From Tribonema minus (taxonomy: Eukaryota; Sar; Xanthophyceae; Tribonematales; Tribonemataceae), in contig JAFCMP010000555.1 in NCBI GenBank assembly GCA_017506865.1, forward strand, positions 186,001 to 250,000: 64,000 nucleotides of DNA, in the 5' to 3' direction. Every line of letters starts with the position of its first letter. Position 1 is the first letter of the stretch. Shown piece after piece: positions 47,103 through 58,600 of the stretch. The position numbers were made by a program, and so were the translations under genes. The notes below the pieces were generated by a model, which saw only the letters and a program-made list of their open reading frames with translations, ran no database searches and had not been told where the DNA came from.

Positions 47103-47669
47103 GTAAGCTGCTATCGGAGATGTTCTGTTCATACATCGGTCGTCCCCTTGACGCCGATGTTCCATCTCGCAGGGTGATATCTTTGTAAGACGGTAGCCTT
47201 GCATAGTCTCCAATGTCGCATCAGAAATCGAGGCTGACCTGACGTTCAGCTGCCGCGCATCGAATATTTGGTTTGTGTCGGCTGTGCGCGCATGCTGGCA
47301 AGGTTGAAGGCGCCATCGCAGTGTGATGACTACCAACAGCAACACAATTTTGCATGAAGCAAGGTCAGGCTGCTTCTGAAAGTCAGGCACATAAATGTAA
47401 GTTTTCCCTCTCTCTTTGAAACGGAAGCCGACAGGACGTTTATGGTGCGGTCACTTGCACTTGAACTGTCGGCTCGTAATACTTCAACTTGTTTTTTGCT
47501 TTCAGGCTTTTGGTGCGGGTGCGTGCGTAGTTAGCTACTGCTATCACCGTGCCGTCATTTGAGCACCCATATGCCTTCTTTCAACCATGTAAATCGACGC
47601 CTGCATCTGCTGCAGTAACAAAATCGGGGAAAGCAACTTTGCGTTATATGAAGTCAATACTATATTCAG

Positions 47670-47925
47670 GTATCAACTGAGACTTATGCTGAAAAAACAG
47701 TGTGTATCGTTCGCGTGCAGCACTTTTGTCGGACTGGCAAAAGCTGCACATGCGATTTGTTCACAACAGAATGTACCATGTGAAGCTGTAGCAAGGCTTG
47801 TCTGTGAAAATAATAAATCAGCGATGATAGTACATGGTTTAGAAACACTTAGGTCGCACACGTGCCGGAACACCAACAAGGTTCTCGATGACATCAGCAG
47901 CCATTGTCGCTGTCTCAGTCAATGA
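47670..47925 (+). CDS. Cys-rich exon or small ORF
   Basis: A plus-strand frame follows an acceptor (ATATTCAG) and runs to TGA at 47923-47925. It reads KKQCVSFACSTFVGLAKAAH..ICSQQNVPCEAVARLVC and ends ..SHTCRNT..SSHCRCLSQ, with nine cysteines in about 80 residues and no low complexity. It could be the last exon of the secreted gene starting at 46941. A separate gene starting at its own Met (47686) is also possible. The cysteine spacing does not match the 19-residue repeats of the upstream gene. Confidence 0.4.
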
Positions 47926-48019
47926 GATTTAACATGCAAGTGATGCAGAGACCTTTGGGTCACCAACTTTGTTGTCTTGTGCAGCAATTCACCAACAGAT
48001 CCGGATACCCGTTTATTTG

Positions 48020-48740
48020 ATGTGAAAGAGCCACAGCAAGCCACAACAGCCCCTGCGGCGCGTCACATGCGCAACGGACCTTTATACAACTTCAAACTTG
48101 AGGTGACGTGCTGTCCAGAGCTCTGAATGGCATTGCAGATAGTTGACAATCTGCTGCACTGATTGCAAACTCTGATCGTGGCTGCACCATCGCGCAGTGT
48201 GCTGCCAGAAAAATTCACAGCGGCAGTCGACGGTTCCAAACTTGAGCTGGTAGACTCATATGTAGCGCATTACAAGCGGCTTAGGTACTGCAACTGAGAA
48301 TTTGAACTGGAGTTTTGCAGTCCAGAGCTGTGAGTTCCACGGCATTGCTGATACTGAGGTTTTGCTGCCTCAAATGCGAGTCTTCAACGCGGCTTCACCA
48401 TTGTAGGGCGCGCTGTCACAGAAGCCACAGCAGCCGCCAACTTCAAACCTCAACTTGTAGACTGAAAGTGTTACGAGCGGCTTTATGACGGTCCTACACA
48501 CGCCCAGGTCATCTAAATATGTGTTGGAGGACCCGCAAGTTGAGTTTAACTGCACTATGCGCCCACGCCTTAGCACATAGCTGTCCATGGTGTCAGGACG
48601 GCGCTGGCACGCGCAGGGCGTGCACGTCGACTGCAAATGTGACGTGCCAAAGGAAATGGCTTTTGTGATGTCAGGACGGCGCTGGCACGCGCAGAGCGTG
48701 CACGTCAACTGCAACCGCAACATCTGACGTGCCATAGTAC
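48020..48740. repeat. Two families of local tandem repeats
   Basis: From about 48030 to 48470 three diverged units share GCCACAGCA..CAACTTCAAACTTGAG or a close relative, plus CAGTCCAGAGCT..GGCATTGC. From 48590 to 48725 a 90-base unit (TGTCAGGACGGCGCTGGCAC..GCGTGCACGTC.ACTGCAA) is present twice at high identity, and the plus strand is open across both (SGRRWHAQGVHVDCKCD, then SGRRWHAQSVHVNCNRN-I-stop). Whether these come from an exon is unclear. Confidence 0.55.
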
Positions 48741-49668
48741 ATATGATTTGTGGTTTTAGAAGGCGGCAGCGTGCATGCAAGGCCTGCGTGTTGACTTGAG
48801 CTGCGGTGTGAGGCGCGGCTTGAGAGCTGCCGAGGCTCGATAAACGCTGTGGCGTACGCACAGAGCTCATATGGCCAAAACGCTGTGCCCCAGTGCGCAA
48901 TGTAGAGATGCAGCAGCGCGCGCAAGCACTCCGCAGCAAACGCACAGACCCGACGGTCACCGGGCTGCCCCTTCTGTGACCGCTGCTGCAACTGTGCGCG
49001 TAGTTTGCCGCCCCACTGAGCTGGAACCTGAACTCTTGCTGATTCATGGACGGCAGGACGTGCCTGCGGCCGCAGGTGTGAATGCGCGGCACTCCTCTGG
49101 CAGGATGGCCGCGCATGTGCGCTTTAATGCACGGGCGGCGGCAGCAGCGGGGGGGGGGGCGCGCGCGTGCTGCCCGCGCGCAGCCGCAGCGGAAACGCAC
49201 TCAGTGCCGCAGTCGCCGCCGACAGTGCTCACTGTTTGATGCAGAGATGATGCTCCTGAAATGTACTGTGCCCACTCCGCCCCCCCCGCCGCTTCTGTCC
49301 GCGCAGCAACTGCACGAGCAGGCAGCGCGGCGGCCAGTTGCGCGGAGTTGCGCTATGTAGATGACGTTTCTAACAGCGCAGCACTTGATGATGCACATGT
49401 GAAATCGTGGAGAACAACTGGCCTGACGACTCGCCGTGACACCTGGCTCCCTCGCCCGTCCGCGGGCGGCAACTGCCGCCGCAGCGTGAGGATGGCGGCG
49501 GCGTGTGCATACAGCTCGGCGCCTAGTTGCGCGGAGCCGTTCTAGGATTATTCTCAATGCGACAGCACCCAATGTTGCAAGTGCGAAGCCGCAGAGAACG
49601 CAGTGCCTGGCGACTCACCTCCATTACACCTGGCTCCTCTTGCATGCGTGCAGCAACTGCCGCCGCAG
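48741..49668. other. Possible 5' part of the Sip1-family gene
   Basis: A plus-strand frame around 48980-49075 reads RPTELEPELLLIHGRQDVPA and stops at a GTGTGA donor. It might be an N-terminal exon, since related enzymes have a short hydrophobic LLVHG-like strand there, but its phase does not fit the next exon. Two decayed copies of the next exon's 5' end lie at about 49300-49345 and 49455-49550. Confidence 0.3.
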
Positions 49669-52600
49669 CGCGAGGACGACGGCGGCGTGCGCATACAGCT
49701 CGGCGCGTACCGCGCGGAGCCCTTCCAGGAGACGACGTTTCCTGCGCAGGCGCTGTACGCGCTGCAGCAGCTGCAGTCCGATGAGGAGGTCGCCTTTGGC
49801 GCGGCGTTCATCTCGCTGCGGCGCACAGAGGGGACGGGCGGGACTTGCCGGTGGCGGCTTGGGCGGCTCAACGCGACGCGCGTCGTTGCGCTGCACAGGT
49901 GCGTATGCGGCTGAGCTACTTCAAATTTGAGCTTCTTCTGCAAAGGCTTTTGGTGCGGCGGTCATCTCGCTGCGGCGCACGGAGGGGACGGGGGGGACGT
50001 GCCGCTGGCGCCTCGGGAGGCTCAACGCGACGCGCGTCGTCGCGCTGCACAGGTGTTTATTGACTTCAATTTGAACTTACTTTAGTATCACATTGGGGTA
50101 CTTGCATATGGATGTTAGTGGGCGGCGACGTACCGCTGGTGCCTCGGGGAGCTTAACGCGATGCGCGTCGTCGCGCTGCACAGGTGCGTATGTGGCTCAG
50201 CTACTTCAAATTTGAGTCCCTTCTTCAAAGGCTTTTGGTGCGGCGTTTGTCTCGCTGCGGGGACTGGCGGGACGTGCCGCTGGCGCCTCGGGCAGCTCAA
50301 CGCGACGCGCGTCATTGCGCTGCACAGGTGCGCGGTTTCAGCTACTCTCTACTTCAACATTGACCTAAAGGGGACGGGCGCACAGGTGTGTGGCTGGTTT
50401 GGAATCACTGTACTTCAACATTGAACAGCGGAAACGGGTGGGCTGTGCCGCTGGCGGCTCGGGCGGCTCAACGCGACGCGCGTCGTCGCGCTGCACAGGT
50501 GCGCAGCTGTTGATTTTATTTGTTCACTTGTATGAGAAGTGACTAACTTCAATATTGACCTATTGGAGGCAGGCGGGATGTGCCGCTGGCGGCTTGGGCG
50601 GCTCAACGCGATGCGCGCCGTCGCGCTGCACAGGTGCGCGGACGGTTTGCTTACATTGCTGCACTTCTATACTGAACCAGAAGAAAGGGGTGGGAGGGGC
50701 CGCTGGCGGCTCGGGCGGCTCAAACGCGGCGCTCGTCGTCACGCTGCACAAGTACGCGGCCGGTCTGAATCGCCGTGCTTCTGCAATGCTGAACTACTTC
50801 AACTTTGAACTCTAGGGCACGGGCTGGACGTGCCGCTGGCGGCTGCAGCGGCTCAGTGCGACGCGCGTCGACGCGCTCTGCGCGCCCTGAATTACTTCAA
50901 TGTTGAACTCTAGTGCACGGGCGGCGACATGATGTTGGTGGGGTGGGCGGCGGACGGCTCAGCACAACGCGCGTACACTACACTGCACAGGTGGACGCTG
51001 CACTGAAGTTTGTAGACTCTGAGCCTGCGCGCTGTGTGCGGGGCGAATCGTGTAGCGGCGGGGGGGGGGGGGGGGGGGGGGGAGCAATGCAGCCTGCAGC
51101 TAGCTGGGCGGCTGACGGCGTTACGCAGTGGCCTGTGAGCACCACTCTCACACCTCGAAGCACAGTGTGAAGTTTTAGGTCTGCGAACAGCTGCTGTCGC
51201 GCTTCTTGACATGGCGGTCGCGACGTCAGCCGACGCGACCCGCGCCGCAAGAGCTGGGCAGTGAACGCGCGCCGCATTGGCAGCGCTACGCGCCATATTG
51301 GCAGCACCGCGCGCCCCCGGATTTCAAGTTCCGCAGCGCTGAAGCGCGGCAGCACTGCCCGCAGCGCAGCGGCACTGGCGTAGACAGCGCGCGCACCCAT
51401 TGCGGTTCGCAGCTGCTAGCGCAAGATGTGAGACGCTCTTACTTGAGCGGCAGGGCGCCATGCCCATCAGGCATGCGATTGCTGGGCTGCGACTTGCAAG
51501 GCTGCAGAGCGTGAATCTTGAGAATATATCTGAGCATGGGGCCAGCAGGCGGCGCCGGCGCCAGCTGCGTCTGCGGCGGGCAGCGCCCGGGCGATCATGC
51601 AAGGGTGTTCTGCCTTCTGCAGGCTGTAAAAAAAAGTTCCGCCATTGGCGGCAGCGCCGGCTCATGAACGCTGTGACTGGCGTGCCGCGCTGCGCTGCGC
51701 GCCCCCACTGCGCTGAGCACGCCTGGCGGCGGCACTAGCGCTGCCTCATCACGAGGCGTGTGCGCATGCGCATGCAGGCATGCTACCTGTATTAGCGGGC
51801 TGCCTGAGTCGGCAGCGCAAGCGCCGCGATGGAACAGCACTGCATAGGACCAGCGCTGCCAGCAGCAGTGTGGTCGTTGAGGCGTGTGGCATGGGTATCC
51901 ATGTACGCATGCGCCTTGCCCGAGTGCAAATGGAGAGTCGGTGGATCCACTCTTGCAGAGTGGCAGGTCGCTGAGGCTTGTGGGTACGCACGCTCGTGCC
52001 TTGCCGAGAGGGGGCAAAGAGTCAGTGAAGACACTCTTGCGCAGTGACAGCGGCACTGGACTCCATTCTCAGCCACCACGCGAGAGCGGTCACAGCAGCA
52101 TGCGTACCAAGGGGGGTGGGGGAGGGGGGGGGCGTTGGCGCATCGAGACTGGCAGGTGGTGTGATCGTGCAGCACTCGCGCGCACTGCGGAGCGCTGCTA
52201 CGGCAGCGACGGACGGTGCCAGTGTGCACCAACCGTGTGCATCGTGGGAGCTGGCGCTGACACTGGCGCTGACTGACATGGGCCATGCATCGTGCAGTCA
52301 GCGGCTGCTGCGCCCCCGCCTGTGCCACCAATCGGACTCGGTGGGTCGGACCCGGCGGGTTGAGACGCAGATCGGGGGAGCTTCGCGTGCTGACCCTACG
52401 CGTCTGGTTCAGAGTCGCTATCGCCCGATGACACGTGCCGTCGGCGGCAGCGGCTGCCAGCGCTTGTGCTGGGTATGACGCACGGAAGCGTCGCGATTGG
52501 CAGCCGGAATGGGGCGCGTTGCGGGCGGCATGCGGGAACCCGGCGCACGCACGCACGCTGTGCGATAGACTCTCCAGCGCTGACGCCCAGTTTGATGTAC

Positions 52601-55600
52601 GGGGGCGACAATCCTGCTGCGCGAGAGACTCATCGGTATTGACGCCCAGCTTGATGCTTGCGCGTGAGAGGCAAGCATGGGCTGTTGCGACGTGGTCACT
52701 GGCAGGCGCGCTCGGCGCAGATGCCGGTTCAGCGACTCTCTGAAACTGCTAAACGCACCCTAACCCTAACCCTAACCCTAGGAGCGCCCCGCAAAGTCTC
52801 CTCTCCTCGCTCATGTGCCGGGAGTGCCAGTCTATTACGGCACTGTCGGGCAGAGCCCGCTCGTACGCGCGCCCGCACCAAGAAGTCTGGTTCCTCATCG
52901 CATCAGCTCATGCCGTGGGGTCTGTAACTGACGCACGGAAGGCCTTCCTGGGCCAACACGAGAAGCGCCAAACTGCACCGGTGCATGGAGCCCTTCAGAG
53001 CGCGCAACGCTTCAAGGATCCTGACCCATTTTTCTCATTGTGTCGCTGACGAATGCAGGCGCAAGCTGTGGTTGACGAGCCTGACACGCGGCAGGCTTGC
53101 TGAATTCCATGACATGTACACTGCGCTTATTAGATGAACAATCAGTAGTCTTGCCCTTCTCAATTTATCCGTTTTTGGTGTGGCGCAGGTTCAAGTTGTG
53201 GTGGATGAAACCGACGCACGGCAGGCGCGGCAGCGACGTGCCGCCTGAGACGCAGCTGCTGCTGTCCGAGATGCCACCGGACCCGGAAACAGGCCGGCGC
53301 CTGTACAGCCTGTTCATTCCGCTGCTGGACGGCCCCGCCAAGTGCAGGTATGTAGGTATTCGTTGCTGCTTAGCTAGCTGTTACGGCTAAGACAGCATTG
53401 CTCAACATAATGATGAAGATGGGCCGGCGCCTGTACAGCCTGTTCATTCCGCTGCTGGGCGGGCCCGCCAAGTGCAGATATGTAGGTATGCATTGTCGCT
53501 CAGGCATCATTGCTCAGGACAATGTTATAGAGGGCAGGCGCTGCTGGACGGTCCCGCCAAGTGCAGGTAGTTAGGTATACGTTGTTGCCCAGGCATCATT
53601 GCTCAGGACAATGATATAGAGGGCAGGTGCCTTGACAGCCTGTTTATTCCGCTGTTGAACGGCCCCGCCAAGTGCAGGTATGCATGTAGGCGTGCGCACT
53701 GGTGATGCGCAGGTGCAGGCATGCATGTAGGTATGCGGCCTTACGATACGCTGGTACATGCTTCGGCTCAGGCAGCGTTGCTCAGCAGACTGGAGATGGG
53801 GAGGTGCCTGTACAGCTTGTTTCATGCCACTGCTGGATGGGCCCGGCCGAGTGCGGGTATGTAGGTATGCATTGTCGCTCAGTGCGCTGGTACGCCTCTG
53901 GCATTGTTGCTCCTCAGGAAGATACAGATGTGCACCTGGGGTGCCTGTACAGCCTGGTTATCCTCCCGATGCTGGACGGGCGCGCCAGACGCAGGTAGTG
54001 TAGGTATGCGACCGAGGGGTGCGCCTGAGTATGCAGCCTTGTAGCGCACTGGTACAGCTCAGGCATCATTGCTTACGAGAATAATATAGATAGGCAAGTG
54101 CCTGTACACTGTACAACCTGTTCATTCTCTGCTGCTGGGCGGGCGCGCCAAGTGCAGGTATGTAGGTATACGGCCAAGGCGTGTGCCTGAGAGTCATGCC
54201 ATCATCACCGCGCCTCTGCTCCTTTCCTCCGTATGCGGCAAGAGCAGTTCTCCGCATCAAGCCTACTCTGACTTTCCTCTAAACTCAACGCGGCTCCCCC
54301 TCCTGACTCCCCCGTGTCCATGTGTGCAGCATGAAGGGATTGCCGGATCAGCACCTGCAGCTGCTGGCGGAGACGGGCTGCTCCAAGACCCCCGTTCCCT
54401 CCTCCGACTTTGTGAGTGGCAAACACGTTTGTGTGCTGAGTTACTCGCCAGAAGCGTCGTGTGCTTGCTGACCAGGTTTGCCAATGCTTTTGAGCAGGTT
54501 TGCCAACGCTTCTGACATGAACATTTTATAGGTGATGGGTAGATGCGAGCGGAGCTTTGTGGCCTTGACCAGGGCAGCGAGTTCTCTCCTCCGACTTCGT
54601 GAATTGCAAGCACGGTCGTGTGCTGCGTCGCTCGCCAGAAGTGTGATTACTGAGCGGGTGTGCTGGTGCTTCTGATACGAGTCATGTGCTAGGCGGTTGC
54701 CATGTGCAGAACTGTGTAGCCACACGTAGTGCAGGGAGGCGTCCCCTCCTCCGACTTTGTGCCTTGCAATCACGGTCGCGTGCTGTGCTACTCTCTGGCA
54801 GTGCGCTTGCTGAGCAGGTTTGCCAATGCTTTTGAGACGTGCAACTGATAGATGGTGGGTAGGCGTGAGCAGACCTCTGTAGCCTTGAGCAGGGCAGCAA
54901 GGCGTTTCCTCCTCCGACTTTTTGAGTTGCAAAGACGGTTGCGTGCTGTGCTACTCTTGTCGGAAGTGTGTGCTCACTGAGCAGGAATGCCGCTGCTGTT
55001 GAGCCGTGTCGTTCAGTAGCTGGTAGCCGCGCGCAGGGCTGTGTAGCCATGAGCAGTGAGTGCAGCGGTGTGTTGCGCGGCAAGACGTTAGGGTTGGGTT
55101 AGGGTTAGGGTTAGGGTTACTTGTGCGCACACGACGCGGTCGCTTACGGACTGTTCTGGAATTGGTGATTTCCGCCGACCAGGAGCTTGCGGCCCGCAAG
55201 CGACTTGCTGCTTGACGAAGCGACGAGCGAACTGGCGCACTTGAAAGAGGCTCCCGGTGCTGCAAGCTCCCGCAGCAGACCGTGCAGGGGCTGTGCCGTT
55301 CGATGCTGGTGTGATGCACGTCCATGCGTTTGAAGCATGCATCGTCACCGTGTCCCAATGGCGCCTGACGTGCAGGTTCACGATGAATGAATTCACGGTG
55401 AATGAATTCATGGTGAATGAATGCACGCAGACGTCACGTGCGGCGTCAGATGCGCTGACGGTTGAGCGGCGCTGCGCTGCTGCTCGCTGCTGCACTCACA
55501 CAGTGCATGAATGAATGCACGCAGTGCGGTGGCAGGGAAACCCAGCGTCGCGGTGTCAGACGGCAGGGCGAGGTAGCCTCACATGTGTCGATTGCTGTCC

Positions 55601-58600
55601 TGCCACAATGTCAGGGGGCGAGCCTACGATATATGTAACGGGGTCACAACAGGATGTGTGTCGTGCGGTGCTGGGCTGACGGTTGAGCGCTGCTGCTTTG
55701 CTGCTCGCTGCTGCTGCTGCTGCCGCAGGTGGGTCTCTTTGTCGCCGTGCACGACGACCCGTACGAGCTCCTCGCCAAGAGCTTCAAGCTCGTGCAGAAG
55801 CGCATGGCGAGCCAGGTGAGTCACCAACTTCAACTTGCAGCCCTTCTCAACAAATACTTGAGTCGGACTTTAGAAAGTGTGGCAGCGCTCAACCATCGGG
55901 CGAGCCAGTTGTGTCACCAACTTCAAGCACCCCTTTTCTTCACAAGAGGCCGGTACCCCGAAGCTGGGGTCTCATTTGTCGGTTCCGTGAGTGTGCATTG
56001 TTTTTTTTTTCATACCAAGTGGTAGTGATTTACGCCAACCGCATCAACTCATCACAGCTGAAGATCAGCCCTTGTTATCTGGTGAAAATCATACATCAGT
56101 GTTATGGGGGGGGGGGGGGGTGATTAGGGAGTTGAGCGCTGCTGACCCATTGCCAGTGCACGACATCACCTGGCTATGAGCAGCTTGTTGCAGCTCCTCC
56201 ACGAACCTGACAGCATTTGTGTGTACCAGTTCATCAATTGTTTGCTGAGAGTAGCTGTCTTCATGTGCAAATTGGTATGACAAAAAGGTGTGTCGTCTCA
56301 TACTACACTAGGAGCGCTGCACCGAGAGCAGTATCTTGTTTTGTGCGGATTGCTTGCTCAAGGCCTGCTGTCTCAACTGGCATGCACTTGATGTTCTGAT
56401 GCGCGTCACTCAGGTGAAGGGCGGCGCCCTCGGCGGGCTCATCAGGGACGCGGAGCACGCGCTGTACAAGATGAAGAGGCACGAGGTGGGTTGGTGGCGA
56501 TGAGCGCTGTTGTTGAAGTACTGAAGATGAAGCTCTGAAGTTGGAATGACGGCCTTCAGTGGTCGTCAAGTGCGTCCCGGACCGTAGCCCCCCCGACATG
56601 TGCAAGTACCTCAATGGTGCACGTGCATCTCGTAACACGGCCCATGACTGTTTTGCTCTGGTGTAACTGCCTGTAACCGCCAGGTCGTCAAGCGCGGCCC
56701 GACCGCAGCGCGCCCGACAAATGCAACTGCACTGCAACCACTTCAACTGTTGCACATAAGGCATTCTTTGTATGCCTATGATGGATTCATGCTGTGCGTA
56801 ACTGCCTGTAACCGCCAGGTCGTCAAGCGCGTCCCCGACCGCAGCGCCCCCGACATGTGCAACTACCTCGGCTGGTGCACATGGGACTCTTTCTACACGG
56901 CCGTCGACTCTGACAAGGTTTTCGAGGGGCTCTCGAGCCTGGAGGCGGCGGGCGTGAAGCCGCGCTGGCTGGTGCTGGATGACGGTGAGCGCTACTTCAA
57001 AGTGAACTTGCAGTAAGGGTGAATGTTGTTGCCGATGCGTTCTACACGGCAGTCAATCTGACAAGGTGTTTAAGGGGCTCTCGAGCCTGGAGGCGGCGGG
57101 AGTGAAGCCGCGCTGGCTGGTGCTGGACGACGGTGAGCTGACTATGCTACTTCAAGTTGAACTTATAGTGGAGTGTCTGACTTTCGTAGACGCGTTAAAT
57201 GCGTTCTACACGGCCGTCAGTATGACTGCGTGTAAAGACGCTCTCTCCAGGCGGCGGGCGTGAAGTGATGGACGGCGATGAGCTGAAAGGCTACTTCAAC
57301 ATGAAGTGACAGGGGTATCGTGCGCTGCCGTGTGCCGCCGCGTCTTTGCGGGAGGTGGTAAAATCCGTTTCTCCAGTCGTGTCAGAGGAGTGCAGCGGCT
57401 GGGACTGGCTAGTAGTTCAACGTGATGTTGGTGGATGGCGTGCTGGATGCGTGCTGAGCACTGTTTAGTTGACACTGCCTCGAAACGAAGCGGCCGCATG
57501 GTATCCTCGCGCCACATGAAGCCTATGCGGTGTGTTCGGGCTTCGCTGGAGTGTTATCACGTCAGAGCAGTTTGGCGGCAGCGGTGGCTCCTGCGGGATG
57601 ACGGCGACGCTGCAGCTTTACGTTACTTAATCAGGGTGCGACTGCTTCATTGCTGGCGCGCACCACCGCTAGCAAATCTCAATAAAAACACAGCAGCGTC
57701 GCTGATGTTACGCTGATGTTACGGTGACCTTCTTCCCTGCCTCTGCTCTCAGGCTGGCAGAGCACCAGCAACATCAAGGCCAAGAACGGGGAGCAGTGGA
57801 TGGTAAGTGTGCGCACGCGAAGCTCTGCTTGGCGCGTGGTTCGTGTCACATGCGTGCACTTGTACAAGCGGTCACCCTTGTACGGTTTTCGTTTTCAAAA
57901 GTCCTCCATGCTGAAGAGCTTGCAGCTATTGAATCTGTGTGGCACACAGTCTGCGCGCAGCACTTCACGAAGCGCTCGACCATGGACGCAGCCGCGCTAG
58001 CAGCAGCCGCGTGCAACGTGCCTGCCTGAAACCTCAGGCCGCATTCATGTCAGCAGAGCCGGCAATCATTTCTGGAGCACTGTTCACGGAACGAACCTTC
58101 CAGAGAAATCTCCATTCCCCCTCAAGTGAACCCTCCTCTACCCCTTCTCCGCTGCCCATGCTTGGGACCACCTGACATCAGAGCCTTCCGGAAAAACCTC
58201 AATTCCTCCCAAGTGACCCCCTCCCCCCCCCCCAGCAAGAGGCGCTCCTTGTGATGCCGTCCGTCTGCTCTCAGAGCTCCACGAGGCGCTCGGCCACGGA
58301 TGCAGTCGCGCTCGCAGCAGGCGCGTGCAGCGGGCATGTCCGTAAACTCAGGCCGCATCCATTTGCCAGCCTGTGGTCATTCTTGCGCACTGTGAACCTC
58401 CCAGGATACACTTCAATTCCTCCCAAAGCTCCCCCCCCCCCCCCCCCCTCCCCCCGCCTCACTCTTCAGAGAAATCTCAATTTCCCCCAAAGTGACCTCC
58501 CCTCTCCGCTGCCCCCACGCCTAGGACCACCTGACGTCGCTGGTCGCCAACAGCAAATTCCGCAACGAGAAGCACGGTCTGGACCTGCGCGACACAGTCC

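Noticed and set aside
51595-52556. Long minus-strand frames inside the Sip1-family intron
   Set aside because: Composition is Arg/Ala/His/Cys-rich without pattern, they overlap local tandem repeats, and no splice or family evidence supports them.
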